Below, piece by piece: positions 53,644-62,816 of a DNA stretch of 64,000 nt. Source of the stretch: OMPR01 sp965183835 (lineage in GTDB: Bacteria > Pseudomonadota > Alphaproteobacteria > Rhodobacterales > Rhodobacteraceae). The notes beneath the pieces were generated by a model. That model searched no databases, had not been told where the DNA came from, and saw only the letters and a list, made by a program, of their open reading frames with translations. Each line of letters opens with the position of its first letter. The stretch's first letter is position 1. The translations under genes and the position numbers were made by a program. The DNA lies in the NCBI GenBank assembly GCA_965183835.1, contig CBCYME010000005.1:1-64000 (forward strand), written 5' to 3'.

Positions 53644-54612
53644 TCAACCCCGGAAACTGTCGCGATTGTCCAGAAACCAGCGATAGGTATCACGCAGGCC
53701 CTGCTCCAACGGGATCCGGGCTTGCCACCCCATATCCGACAGACGGCTGACATCCATCAGCTTGCGCAAGGTGCCATCAGGTTTGCTGGTGTCCTGCACG
53801 ATGCGGCCCTGAAAACCGGTCATATCGGCCACCATCCGCCCCAGATCACCGATCGACACATCAGTTCCGGTGCCCACGTTGATATGGCTCAGCATGGGAT
53901 GGGTCTTGGCGTCATAGGTCTCGCGCGCCAGATCCAGCACAAAAAGGCTGGCCTCTGCCATGTCGTCCACATGCAGAAATTCGCGCCGGGGTTTGCCGGT
54001 GCCCCACATCACCACCTCGTCCAATCCTTGATCCGCTGCCTCGTGAAAGCGACGGATCAGCGCAGGCATGACATGGCTGTTTTCGGGGTGGAAATTGTCC
54101 CCCGGCCCATAAAGGTTCGTCGGCATCACCGAACGGTAGTCGACCCCATGCTGGCGGTTGTAGCTTTCGCACAACTTGATCCCCGCGATCTTGGCGACGG
54201 CGTAGGGCTCGTTTGTGGGTTCCAGTACACCGGTCAACAACGCATCCTCGGCCATCGGCTGTGCCACAGCACGAGGATAGATGCAGGAGCTTCCCAATTG
54301 CAGCAGCCGCGTCACCCCGGCGGCAAAAGCCTGATGGATCACGTTGCATTCGATCATCAGGTTTTCATAAATGAAATCAGCCGGATAGGTATTATTGGCG
54401 TGAATACCCCCCACACGAGCCGCCGCCAGGATCACCTGATCAGGGCGCTCGGCCTGCATGAAACCGCGCACCGCCGCCTGATCGGTCAGATCCAGCTCGG
54501 CATGGGTGCGGGTCAGCAGCTCCAGATCCGCGCCAGCCTCTTTGCGGGCCTGCAACTGACGCAGAATTGCCCCACCCACCATGCCCCGGTGGCCCGCCAC
54601 GTAGATTTTCAT
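53644..54612 (-). CDS. fcl: GDP-L-fucose synthase
   Basis: A 322-residue SDR (epimerase/reductase) completing GDP-L-fucose. The Rossmann motif is IYVAGHRGMVGGAI at the start; LGSSCIYPR and YAVAKIAGIKLCE carry the catalytic Ser and Tyr-x3-Lys; NLYGPGDNFHPENSHVMPAL and GTGKPRREFLHVDDMAEASL are typical of Fcl/WcaG. Its start overlaps the stop of the small gene between gmd and fcl; that gene is interrupted by an IS, so fcl transcription may be reduced or driven from the IS. Confidence 0.96.
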   Translation of the reverse strand: MKIYVAGHRGMVGGAILRQLQARKEAGADLELLTRTHAELDLTDQAAVRGFMQAERPDQVILAAARVGGIHANNTYPADFIYENLMIECNVIHQAFAAGVTRLLQLGSSCIYPRAVAQPMAEDALLTGVLEPTNEPYAVAKIAGIKLCESYNRQHGVDYRSVMPTNLYGPGDNFHPENSHVMPALIRRFHEAADQGLDEVVMWGTGKPRREFLHVDDMAEASLFVLDLARETYDAKTHPMLSHINVGTGTDVSIGDLGRMVADMTGFQGRIVQDTSKPDGTLRKLMDVSRLSDMGWQARIPLEQGLRDTYRWFLDNRDSFRG

Positions 54613-54726
54613 GGTTTGATTTCTCCGATGTACCAGCTGAGCAACCGCACGGCCTGTTCCAGAGTCGGCCGCACGACATGGGGTTTGTATTGAACCAGAC
54701 CGGGTTTACCGGAGACAGTTTAGTTC

Positions 54727-55629
54727 CTATTCTGCTGCGAGAGTAACGGCGTTTAGACTGTCATAGTAGCTCCTTTCTGCTTGTGCTGGGGCGATGTATC
54801 CGATGGGTCCAAAACGGCGTTCGTGATTGAACCAATGGACCCAATCGAGCGTTGCCAATTCGACGTCTTTTTTGCCTTGCCACGGGCCCTCGTGCTCGAT
54901 GACCTCAGCCTTGTAGAGACCGTTGATTGTCTCGGCCATCGCATTGTCATAGCTGTCACCGACGCTGCCGACTGACGGATCGATTTTGGCTTCCTCGAGG
55001 CGCTCTGTGTACTTGATCGACAGATATTGAACGCCTCTGTCGCTATGATGGATAAGGGTTTTGGGATCTGGTTGACGCGCCGCCAACGCTTGATCCAAAG
55101 CATCAAGCACCATCTGGGCATTGGGAGAGGAAGAGACCTTCCAGCCAACGATGTAGCGCGCGAAGACATCAATGATGAACGCAACATACACGAAGCCGAC
55201 GGCGGTTCTGACGTAGGTGAAGTCAGCTACCCAGAGAATGTTCGGTGCCGGTGCCTTGAACTTTCGGTTCACCTTGTCTTCAGGGCACGGCAAGGCAGGG
55301 TTGCTCTTCGTCGTTGTCACATCACCGCGTGTAATTCCCTGTATTCCCATGCCTTTCATGAGGCGAACAACCGTGCAACGGGCGACGACAGTGCCCTCAT
55401 CAAGCAAGTCATGCCAAACTTTCACGGCCCCATATCGCTTCCTGCTCTTCTCCCAGAAATGGGTGATCCTGGTCATTAAGAAGGCATCACGCTTTGCGCG
55501 GGCAGAGGCTTTCTCAGGATTAAACTCAATCGATTTGTGGTGGTAATATGTGGACGGCGCGATCGGCAAAACCTTGCAAATCGCCTCGACGCCAAGATGC
55601 TCACGATGGTCGTCTATGAACATGATCAT
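54727..55629 (-). CDS. IS3-family transposase OrfB
   Basis: A 300-residue DDE integrase. KRYGAVKVWHDLLDEG, LWVADFTYVRTAVGFVYVAF (first Asp), LIHHSDRGVQYLSIKYTERL (second Asp) and the DNAMAETINGLYKAEVIE block (Glu) are all present. It appears intact. Confidence 0.95.
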   Translation of the reverse strand: MIMFIDDHREHLGVEAICKVLPIAPSTYYHHKSIEFNPEKASARAKRDAFLMTRITHFWEKSRKRYGAVKVWHDLLDEGTVVARCTVVRLMKGMGIQGITRGDVTTTKSNPALPCPEDKVNRKFKAPAPNILWVADFTYVRTAVGFVYVAFIIDVFARYIVGWKVSSSPNAQMVLDALDQALAARQPDPKTLIHHSDRGVQYLSIKYTERLEEAKIDPSVGSVGDSYDNAMAETINGLYKAEVIEHEGPWQGKKDVELATLDWVHWFNHERRFGPIGYIAPAQAERSYYDSLNAVTLAAE

Positions 55630-55958
55630 CTCTTCCGTAGGCGGTCGAGGTCCGCCGCCGCGAAAAAAGCTGAGGCCTTACGCAGAATGTCATTGGCCTG
55701 GCGCAGCTCACGGACTTCGCGCTGAAGCTCTTTCATCTGCGCCCGCTCAGACAGCGTCAAACCCTCCCGATCCCCGGTCTCAACCGCCTGCTTGTTGACC
55801 CAGTCCCGAAGCGTTTCGGGGCTGCATCCTATCTTCTGCGAAATTGATCTGAAGCACTCAGATCGCGTCTTATAATCCGCTTCATTCTCAAGCACCAAAC
55901 GCACTGCGCGCGCCCGAACTTCTGTCGAAAAACGGTTCCCTGAATTTCCTTTGGTCAT
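55626..55958 (-). CDS. IS3-family transposase OrfA
   Basis: A 110-residue HTH protein: RFSTEVRARAVRLVLENEAD and ISQKIGCSPETLRDWVNKQA, then a leucine-zipper helix (MKELQREVRELRQANDILRK). It overlaps orfB by four bases and is probably joined to it by frameshifting. Confidence 0.93.
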   Translation of the reverse strand: MTKGNSGNRFSTEVRARAVRLVLENEADYKTRSECFRSISQKIGCSPETLRDWVNKQAVETGDREGLTLSERAQMKELQREVRELRQANDILRKASAFFAAADLDRLRKR

Positions 55959-56191
55959 GACTTACCTTCCAAGCTTCATGCTCTCCGGTAAACCCGGTCT
56001 GGTTCATATCCCTCCGGCGGACGCAGCTCCTGGTCTATTTTGAATGAAGCCTGAAAGCCGCTTTTATCAGTTACATAGTCTGCAACCTCAGCCCCTGTTA
56101 GAACGTTCTTCGCGATCTGCGCGCTCCAATCCTGCGCAAAGGCCAGATAACCCTCGCGCAACTGGAGCATGGCCAGATCACTCATCGCGTC

Positions 56192-57313
56192 TTATCCTTC
56201 GTGCGAAACCGGCAATTCCATACCGTGCGATTTCAGCAGCGCATGGCGTTTGGCGGTTTTCAGATCCTCGGCTACCATCTCGGCGCACATCTCCTGCACG
56301 GTGATCTCGGGCGTCCAACCCAATTCGGTCTTGGCCTTGGACGGATCGCCCAACAGAGTTTCCACCTCGGCGGGGCGGAAGTAACGCGAATCGATGCGCA
56401 TCACCACATCGCCCACCTTGAGTGCGGGCGCGCTGTCGCCCGTAATCGTGGCCACGGTGGCGATCTCGTCAATGCCTTCGCCAGTGAATTCCAGCGTGAT
56501 GCCCAGCTCCTGTGCAGACCAGGCAATGAACTGACGCACGGATTTTTGCACGCCGGTAGCGATGACGAAATCCTGCGGCGCATCCTGCTGCAGCATCATC
56601 CACTGCATGCGTACATAATCCTTGGCATGACCCCAGTCGCGCAGCGCGTCGATATTGCCCATATAGAGACACTCTTCGAGCCCCTGCGCAATATTGGCCA
56701 GACCGCGGGTGATCTTGCGAGTCACAAATGTCTCGCCCCGACGCGGGCTCTCGTGGTTGAACAGAATGCCGTTGCAGGCATACATGCCATAGGCCTCGCG
56801 GTAATTGACCGTGATCCAATAGGCATACATTTTGGCCACCGCATAAGGGCTGCGCGGGTAGAATGGCGTGGTTTCGCGCTGTGGGGTTTCCTGCACCAGA
56901 CCATAAAGCTCGGATGTCGAAGCCTGATAGAACCGGGTCTTTTTCTCCAGCCCCAGAAAGCGGACCGCCTCCAAAAGGCGCAGTGTGCCCATGGCGTCCA
57001 CATCCGCCGTGTATTCGGGGCTTTCAAAACTGACCGCCACGTGAGACTGCGCGCCCAGGTTATAGACCTCGTCGGGCTGTACCTCCTGAATAATGCGGGT
57101 CAGGTTCGAGCTGTCGCTCAGGTCACCATAATGCAGTTTGAAACGAGCATTGCTGACATGGGGGTCTTCATAGATGTGATCCACCCGTTGGGTATTGAAC
57201 GACGAGGCCCGTCGCTTAATACCATGGATCTCATAACCCTTCTCCAGCAGGAACTCTGCCAGATACGAACCATCCTGACCGGTAACTCCGGTGATCAACG
57301 CCGTCTTTGTCAT
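56192..57313 (-). CDS. gmd: GDP-mannose 4,6-dehydratase
   Basis: A 373-residue enzyme making the 4-keto-6-deoxy intermediate of GDP-fucose. ALITGVTGQDGSYLAEFLLE is the NADP motif; RASSFNTQRVDHIYEDPH, YNLGAQSHVAVSFESPEYTA, FYQASTSELYGLVQETPQ and YPRSPYAVAKMYAYWITVNY are conserved blocks with catalytic Ser/Tyr/Lys. The ATG at 57313 gives the length of E. coli Gmd; a GTG at 57325 is possible. It is first of gmd-orf85-fcl. Its substrate GDP-mannose is not made by an intact gene in this window. Confidence 0.97.
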   Translation of the reverse strand: MTKTALITGVTGQDGSYLAEFLLEKGYEIHGIKRRASSFNTQRVDHIYEDPHVSNARFKLHYGDLSDSSNLTRIIQEVQPDEVYNLGAQSHVAVSFESPEYTADVDAMGTLRLLEAVRFLGLEKKTRFYQASTSELYGLVQETPQRETTPFYPRSPYAVAKMYAYWITVNYREAYGMYACNGILFNHESPRRGETFVTRKITRGLANIAQGLEECLYMGNIDALRDWGHAKDYVRMQWMMLQQDAPQDFVIATGVQKSVRQFIAWSAQELGITLEFTGEGIDEIATVATITGDSAPALKVGDVVMRIDSRYFRPAEVETLLGDPSKAKTELGWTPEITVQEMCAEMVAEDLKTAKRHALLKSHGMELPVSHEG

Positions 57314-57488
57314 AGTGGTTTGCACACGGACCTATGTATTTTCATGAACTGCTTACTGGCCTGAAACCCCAAGCAATGCAACCTGTAGCGACAGACCAGC
57401 CGCAATACCGGCGGAAACCCCGCAGGCGCTTTACATGCCCCACTCAGACCGCCCCGACACCCGGAAACAAGCCCTCGGAGCGCGCGGA

Positions 57489-58655
57489 CTATCGCTGGGG
57501 TGGTTTGAGCAGAGCCGCATTGTTGCAAGCTTTAAGCAATGCAAAACCGTTCTCAAGCAAAAATGGCATCGCGGTGGTTCCTTTTGCCAGCCACTGTCCA
57601 TCGGCGTCAGTCCAGGTGTCATCGAAACAGATCAACCCATCAGGATCCATCTTTGTCAGCACGGCTTCAGCGCACTCAAGATGCATCTTGTGACATTGCG
57701 CTTCCAGAATGCGCGCGCCCAGGTATTTCTCATACCGGGCCTGCCTGATCTCCGAATGCTCCCCATGATCAAAGTCATATGCATCCAGAAAGAGATAATC
57801 GATCACCCCGTCAAACTCTGCAAGAAACTCCTCTCCCTTGGCCGTCACAGCCTGAAAATCATATCCCTCGCGGGCAAACATACGCTGCGCATTGCGTGTA
57901 TTCCGAGGGTCCATATCGACGGTGATAAACGCGATCCCCTGCGCCTCACACAGCTCGGCCAGCTTTTGTGTCGACCCTTGCCCCTGCACGATTTCTCTTG
58001 TTGTGCCAATCTCGACCATGGTGCGCTTCCGCTGGATTGCAGGTGGTGCGTTCGCACTCAACGCCTGAATAAGCAAAGCATGCCCGTGATCTTTGACAGA
58101 TTTACTGCCAAAGTTGAGCAGCACGGCCTCCAAAGCGTTCCGCGCGCCTTCATCAAGCACCCCCGCCGCAAGGGCATCACCTGCTATTGCCCTGATTGCG
58201 CTGTATTCCTGCCCTGCTTCTGCATAGGCCGCGGCAACAAGAACCCGCAGCCAGGATGCCCCCATGGGCGTGTAAGACGCGGCCATGCCAAGACAATGCA
58301 AGGATGCTATAGCCTCGCCAATCGCTTTGAAATGTGTGGCAGCGCACAGACAGGCCAAGACCGCATCTTCATCTTTGAGGTCATCTATTCCGACCTCGAA
58401 CACGTCAAGGAAATCTTCGTCTGCCGCACCTGTAGCATGATCAAGCAGGGCTGTGGCAGCTGTTGCATCCAACATGTCTGCTGTCGGGTGAAACGACTGC
58501 CACACGCGCGCGGCGCGCTCCAGAACATCGGAGATAACTGCAGCGGTATCCGCGCCATCATTCCCGTTCTCACAGCCGTTTTCAGGCTCTTTCAAAGCTT
58601 GCCCTGCCTGCTGCGCATCTTCTTGACCCAATATCTTTTTATCCAAAAAAATCAC
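57489..58655 (-). CDS. Hypothetical protein with SAM methyltransferase-like C-terminus
   Basis: A 388-residue protein. The first about 215 residues are helical and Ala-rich (ALLDHATGAADEDFLDVFEV), possibly a repeat-type scaffold. From about residue 215 it has KRTMVEIGTTREIVQGQGST, then ITVDMDPRNTRNAQRMFARE and VIDYLFLDAYDFDHGEHSEI, the layout of a class I methyltransferase with an atypical first glycine motif. A GTG start is used in these coordinates; a TTG nine bases later has better ribosome-site spacing. It likely acts in glycan modification, but this is inference. Confidence 0.65.
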   Translation of the reverse strand: MIFLDKKILGQEDAQQAGQALKEPENGCENGNDGADTAAVISDVLERAARVWQSFHPTADMLDATAATALLDHATGAADEDFLDVFEVGIDDLKDEDAVLACLCAATHFKAIGEAIASLHCLGMAASYTPMGASWLRVLVAAAYAEAGQEYSAIRAIAGDALAAGVLDEGARNALEAVLLNFGSKSVKDHGHALLIQALSANAPPAIQRKRTMVEIGTTREIVQGQGSTQKLAELCEAQGIAFITVDMDPRNTRNAQRMFAREGYDFQAVTAKGEEFLAEFDGVIDYLFLDAYDFDHGEHSEIRQARYEKYLGARILEAQCHKMHLECAEAVLTKMDPDGLICFDDTWTDADGQWLAKGTTAMPFLLENGFALLKACNNAALLKPPQR

Positions 58656-58785
58656 CTATATTTCTGAGCCCACAAAAAATTGGTGGCGCAATATGAACAA
58701 AGGATAGTCGTCTTGCTGCAAAACGTAAAACGCTATGGAAACCGCACATTCAAAATCAGCCCCATACTCCGAGTTCTTCCCGGAA

Positions 58786-60219
58786 CTAGGTGACACTTTC
58801 ACTACATGAATGAAAAGCCCGGCTCCTGTTCTGCACACACAAAAAAAGTGCCCGGCGTGGATCCCCGGAAGGCGTGGCATCCAGCACCCGCTGCACCAAT
58901 CCCGGATTGCTCTGCACCATCAGATCAGCTTGTGCAGGGGCAAGCACAAACTCCAAAGCAAGGCGCAAGAGAACCGTACCGGCATCACCACTGCTGTCGA
59001 AGTACCGGGCCAATGAGCTTGATCCATCCATCAGATTTTCGTTCATTGTGTGTCCTGACGCCAGATCCGCATCAGGCACGTCAGTTGCCTCGACGAAAGA
59101 GGTAACCTGCGGCGCAGGCAATTCAGCTGCCAGGTCCGCACGCCGAAACAAATCGAGCTGGCCACCAATGCCGCAATTGACGATCTCGCGCCCATCAGAT
59201 TCATAGGCCTGCTTGGCCAGCATATAGGTCTGTGCCATCCGATCCGTATCGGCCGCCTGCCAGATCTTGCCTCTGAAATATCCGGGATCGAAATGATTGG
59301 CGTCGTCCCCCTCCTGCCGGATCAGATCACCCTCCCGAGCGGTTGTGACTTGGACATAGGAGTTGTCGACCCCAACCAGTAAAACTTTGCGGTAACCCGC
59401 TGAATACAGGATCTGCAACCAAAAGAAGGTCACGGTCGAATGCCAGGCGATCCGCTGTCGGACATCGGTGGAAAAGAACAGTTCTCCGCCCTGCGCATCC
59501 AACCAGACGGTCTGTTCGCTATCTCCCAGCAGATGTCCCAACCAATAGGGATGGAATTTCCACATATCCGTCAGCTGAAAGACATAAGGCTCCTGCTCCG
59601 CCACCAGCGCATTCGACACCCCCACCCCCCGCGCCAAAGAGGCCAGGCTAGCCTCACGGATCGCATAGTTAGAGATATAGAGGTCCTGCCCGCGAAACAG
59701 CGAGAAATCCATCTGCCGCAGCGAGGGACCGTTGCCTACCAAAATCGCCGTATCCGACCTGCGGGCGGCGGCAAAGCCATCAAACCGGGTCCGCCCCAGT
59801 GTCAAAAGCCGCCCTATCTCGGCGCCGCTATAGGCATAAGGCCCCGCATCCTCGGGGCAGGGCCAGAACGCAGTGTCCGCGATCTGTGCAACATCACGAT
59901 GCGGATCGGCCTCCTGCGCCCGACGTAGGTCCTTCAAATCAGGCCGAGGCATGATCTGTCCAAGCGACGCAATCTCATGATCCTGCATGTAAGACAGCAC
60001 CGCTGCCGCATGCAGATCACCCCGATTACGCGCCTTTTCACAGGCCACACGCCCAACAGCAGATCCGTTGAACGTCACAAGCAGTTGCCGCAAGCGTGTC
60101 TCAAACGCTTGTGGATCAACCACCTTATCCGCCTCTAGTACCCTCAGCAGCATGTCCAACGGCACGAACCCAGATTGCCGCCACCTGTCCTGACACACCG
60201 CAAGCGGGCTAGACACCAT
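58786..60219 (-). CDS. DUF115/MptE-like protein
   Basis: A 477-residue protein. After a helical amino part, TAILVGNGPSLRQMDFSLFR and GQDLYISNYAIREASL (about residue 150-190) resemble the GNGPSL block of DUF115/6-hydroxymethylpterin-kinase-like proteins and of GT42-like glycosyltransferases. KVLLVGVDNSYVQVTTAREG and GREIVNCGIGGQLDLF follow, fitting the same fold. The ATG at 60219 has GTGGGGG upstream; a TTG at 60267 is an alternative. Related proteins act in surface-glycan or flagellin modification. A nucleotide-sugar-dependent role is possible but unproven. Confidence 0.65.
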   Translation of the reverse strand: MVSSPLAVCQDRWRQSGFVPLDMLLRVLEADKVVDPQAFETRLRQLLVTFNGSAVGRVACEKARNRGDLHAAAVLSYMQDHEIASLGQIMPRPDLKDLRRAQEADPHRDVAQIADTAFWPCPEDAGPYAYSGAEIGRLLTLGRTRFDGFAAARRSDTAILVGNGPSLRQMDFSLFRGQDLYISNYAIREASLASLARGVGVSNALVAEQEPYVFQLTDMWKFHPYWLGHLLGDSEQTVWLDAQGGELFFSTDVRQRIAWHSTVTFFWLQILYSAGYRKVLLVGVDNSYVQVTTAREGDLIRQEGDDANHFDPGYFRGKIWQAADTDRMAQTYMLAKQAYESDGREIVNCGIGGQLDLFRRADLAAELPAPQVTSFVEATDVPDADLASGHTMNENLMDGSSSLARYFDSSGDAGTVLLRLALEFVLAPAQADLMVQSNPGLVQRVLDATPSGDPRRALFLCVQNRSRAFHSCSESVT

Positions 60220-60424
60220 CTTGTTGTCCCCCACCGCTTTGCTCCAAGACCAAATCCAATGTTGCAACCCCGCTTAGAAACTCGGCTCCAGCCAAGTCGA
60301 GAAGATTATCGGGTTGACCTTTGCATAAAGATACGGAGTAACAGGGGCAACAGAGCAATATTATTTTGTCGAAAGGTTTGTTAGGCTTGCCCTATCAGGC
60401 CCAACTTCACAAAGGATTTTTTCA

Positions 60425-61717
60425 TTGGCCAGATCAACACACAAAAAACCAGCCCCTACTGAAGCTCTTGTCATCGTTCAGATCGACGAATCGTTTGCTG
60501 CTCCTGCCTTGGTATCCCGGCTTTTGGCCCGCAGCCCGAAACCCAAGCTGCATCGGTACGAGGATCTGATCGAAGCGCGTAAGGAACATCCCCAAGATTA
60601 CATTCTGGTTCCGGTGTTGCCCGCCACTGCAGCCTTAGCACTGAGCCTGGCTCAAGGTACCGATGCCGAGACCGCCCTGAGCCAGTGGAAAGCCTATGCC
60701 AACGCCCTACTTAAGCAAGCCCGCCGGGCGCGGCGCAAGATCATCCTGTTCGATGCTGCGGCCGGCAGCGCTGAGCCCGCCGCAATGTCCCAGGCCCTGG
60801 CCAAACGCATGAAGCTGTCTCTGAACACGCCACGTGGTCGCAAATCGCAAGCCACCCCCTTACCGCTGTCAGGAATTTTGCAGGCTCTGGTCGCCCCCCT
60901 TCTGCAGCAGGACGACGACGCACTGATTTTAGCAGAAGAACTTGACAGCTTCCTGCTACGGTTGGATGACTCAGAAGATGCTCTTTTCCCACCAGTCGCC
61001 AAGCTGGCAGAAGACTATATCGCCCTTAACGCAGCCCTGAGCCCGGGGGCTCCGGTTGCGGACCCCGAGGCGCTGAGTGTGTTGGCCACGAACACATCGC
61101 CCCAGGAGACAGCCCGCGTCTCGCAGACAGAGGTTGAGCCGGACATGCTGCGCACGGAAAACACCCTTTTGCGAGAAAGCATCGCGCAGCAAGAACAGGT
61201 TTTTGCGGCCAAGCTTCACGCCATCACAACCGCGCAGGCAGAAGAAGCCGCTCTGATGCGCACAAGCTTGGAACATTCTGAGACCGAGATTTCCAACCTA
61301 CAGGAACAACAAGAGCTACTACACGAAAGTCTGGCGCTATCCAGTCAGACGATCGACACGCTGGTCTCCAAGGAAACCCAGCAAGCCCAAGAGATCCAGG
61401 ATATGTCCAAAGAGCGCGCCGACTTGATGGTCAAGGCCGCTCAGGCGGAGTCGCTCCAGCGGCAGCTGCAGGCCGCAAGAGATTATGGTGAACGGCGCAA
61501 CAGCATGCTGGCCATGGCCCTGCTCGAGACAAACCGTCAGGGAGATGAGCGCATCCTGGACCTGAAGGCGACAGAAGCAAGTCTCTGGCAGGAAAACGAA
61601 ACCTTGCGCGTTGAAAAATCCGAAGCGACACAGGAATTGAACCGGGTCTATGCCTCGTGGTCGTGGAAAATCACGGAACCGCTGCGCAAGAAGACCAAAA
61701 GCGGCCTTGGCGGATGA
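60425..61717 (+). CDS. Coiled-coil protein with glycosyltransferase-type tail
   Basis: A 430-residue protein, with a long coiled coil at about residues 240-420 (LLRESIAQQEQVFAAKLHAI, ISNLQEQQELLHESLALSSQ). It ends YASWSWKITEPLRKKTKSGL, the (S)WxxTxPLR motif often found at the end or before the catalytic domain of glycosyltransferases. Residues 1-180 are alpha/beta with IILFDAAAGSAEPAAMSQAL. The TTG start at 60425 has AAAGGA eight bases upstream; no ATG is suitably placed. It may organise a glycosyltransferase complex. No catalytic motif is seen. Confidence 0.65.
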   Translation: MARSTHKKPAPTEALVIVQIDESFAAPALVSRLLARSPKPKLHRYEDLIEARKEHPQDYILVPVLPATAALALSLAQGTDAETALSQWKAYANALLKQARRARRKIILFDAAAGSAEPAAMSQALAKRMKLSLNTPRGRKSQATPLPLSGILQALVAPLLQQDDDALILAEELDSFLLRLDDSEDALFPPVAKLAEDYIALNAALSPGAPVADPEALSVLATNTSPQETARVSQTEVEPDMLRTENTLLRESIAQQEQVFAAKLHAITTAQAEEAALMRTSLEHSETEISNLQEQQELLHESLALSSQTIDTLVSKETQQAQEIQDMSKERADLMVKAAQAESLQRQLQAARDYGERRNSMLAMALLETNRQGDERILDLKATEASLWQENETLRVEKSEATQELNRVYASWSWKITEPLRKKTKSGLGG

Positions 61718-61778
61718 TCCCGCCGGCCGCTCTGGCGTCACATCACATTCCGCCCCCATCAGTATTGATGCCGCACAT

Positions 61779-62687
61779 ATGACCGCTCCCAAATCTGGCT
61801 TTCTCGCCGCCCCGGCGCATGTTGTGCGTCGCCCTTGGCTGGTGATCGACGCACAACATGGACTGGGCAACCGGCTGCGGGCGATCTCGTCAGCGGCGGT
61901 CATCGCCGAGCAAAGCGAGCGCGATCTTGTAGTACTCTGGCAGCCCGACCACCATTGCGACTGCCACCTGTCTGATCTGCTCGACTACCCGGGGGCCGTA
62001 ATCACGGCTGATCCGGATAACAGCTTGCACGCGGCCGCCGATCTCACGTGGTCCTACATGGAAATCGAAGAGGGCTCGACATTCCAGGCCCCGATCCTAG
62101 CCGATATGGCCCGGCACGCCGACCAAACCATCTACATTCGCTCTGCCTACAGCCTCAACAGCCCGCTTGTGACGATGGCGGCCGAGCAGGCTTTTCTCAA
62201 ATCCCTGCGTCCGTCGGCCCCGGTGCTGGATCTGCTCGACCAGGTGCGTCACCCCAATCAGGTTGCAGCCCATATCCGCATGGGCACCGGCCCGAAATTC
62301 GACCACCTCAGCTTTGAAGCGCCCGAAAATTGGCCCGCGGAACGCCACCGCGAACTGACCGAGTGGCGCACCAAGAGCCATATGGACCGCTTTATCCCGC
62401 GCATCGATGCCCTCATTGCCCAAGGCGATTGCGAAACCCTGTTCCTGGCGGCCGATCTGCCCCAGACCTATGCTCTGTTTACCGAACGGTACGAAACACG
62501 GCTGGCCTGGCTCGAACGTCCCGATTTCGACCGCTCGGCCCGGCAACTGCAATATGCCCTGGCCGACATGCTGTTATTGACTGCTGCCGATCGTTTCCTG
62601 GCCAGCACCTGGAGTTCATTTTCGGACATGGCCCAACGGCTGGCTCCCGCAGGCCGTCCCTTTGAGCGCAGCGGCCACGACTTCTAG
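61779..62687 (+). CDS. Fucosyltransferase-like protein (LGNRLRAI family)
   Basis: A 302-residue protein. VIDAQHGLGNRLRAISSAAV near the start resembles the GLGNRLRxI motif of NodZ/O-fucosyltransferase-like enzymes. QVAAHIRMGTGPKFDH carries an HxRxG-type nucleotide-sugar-binding motif, and LASTWSSFSDMAQRLA resembles the family's third block. The ATG at 61779 has no strong ribosome site; an upstream in-frame start is possible. GDP-fucose genes gmd and fcl lie 4-8 kb away, so fucose transfer to the EPS is a reasonable inference. Confidence 0.7.
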   Translation: MTAPKSGFLAAPAHVVRRPWLVIDAQHGLGNRLRAISSAAVIAEQSERDLVVLWQPDHHCDCHLSDLLDYPGAVITADPDNSLHAAADLTWSYMEIEEGSTFQAPILADMARHADQTIYIRSAYSLNSPLVTMAAEQAFLKSLRPSAPVLDLLDQVRHPNQVAAHIRMGTGPKFDHLSFEAPENWPAERHRELTEWRTKSHMDRFIPRIDALIAQGDCETLFLAADLPQTYALFTERYETRLAWLERPDFDRSARQLQYALADMLLLTAADRFLASTWSSFSDMAQRLAPAGRPFERSGHDF

Positions 62688-62816
62688 AGCACTTTGCCTT
62701 TTATGTGGGGCGCGCGCATCGCTGTTCGCATTCGACCGAAGAGAAGAGGCCGCGAACAAATGCCCAAACCTGTTGCATGCTCAGGTGTCCCCCCGGGCCC
62801 CCCTTCAACGCAGACC
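62688..62816. other. Gap between converging genes
   Basis: 129 bases with a GGCCCCCC-rich stretch near 62797; no clear terminator or gene. Confidence 0.3.

Larger units (their letters stand above)
54691..56006 (-). mobile_element. Second type of IS3-family element, between gmd and fcl
   Basis: A 1316-bp element with perfect 25-bp inverted ends starting TGAACCAGACCGGGTTTACC. It is flanked by the 3-bp duplication TAT (54688-54690 and 56007-56009). It carries intact orfA and orfB on the minus strand and is unrelated to copies A-C. The clean duplication and perfect ends indicate a recent insertion. Confidence 0.95.
54609..56185 (-). pseudogene. 85-codon gene between gmd and fcl, split by an IS3 element
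   Basis: Removing the IS and one 3-bp target copy joins codons 1-60 (MSDLAMLQLREGYLAFAQDW ... DQELRPPEGY, 56185-56007) to 25 codons KPHVVRPTLEQAVRLLSWYI GEIKP (54690-54609) in one frame, with the stop overlapping the fcl ATG. The intact gene would lie 6 bp after gmd, so gmd-orf85-fcl was one operon. With the IS present the frame ends after nine foreign codons. No family is recognised. Confidence 0.8.

Noticed and set aside
52491..53753. 420-codon minus-strand frame opposite glf
   Set aside because: Antisense shadow of a clearly recognisable glf; composition and lack of motifs argue against coding.
56201..57364. 387-codon plus-strand frame opposite gmd
   Set aside because: Antisense shadow of a confident gmd; His/Gln-rich, no family resemblance.
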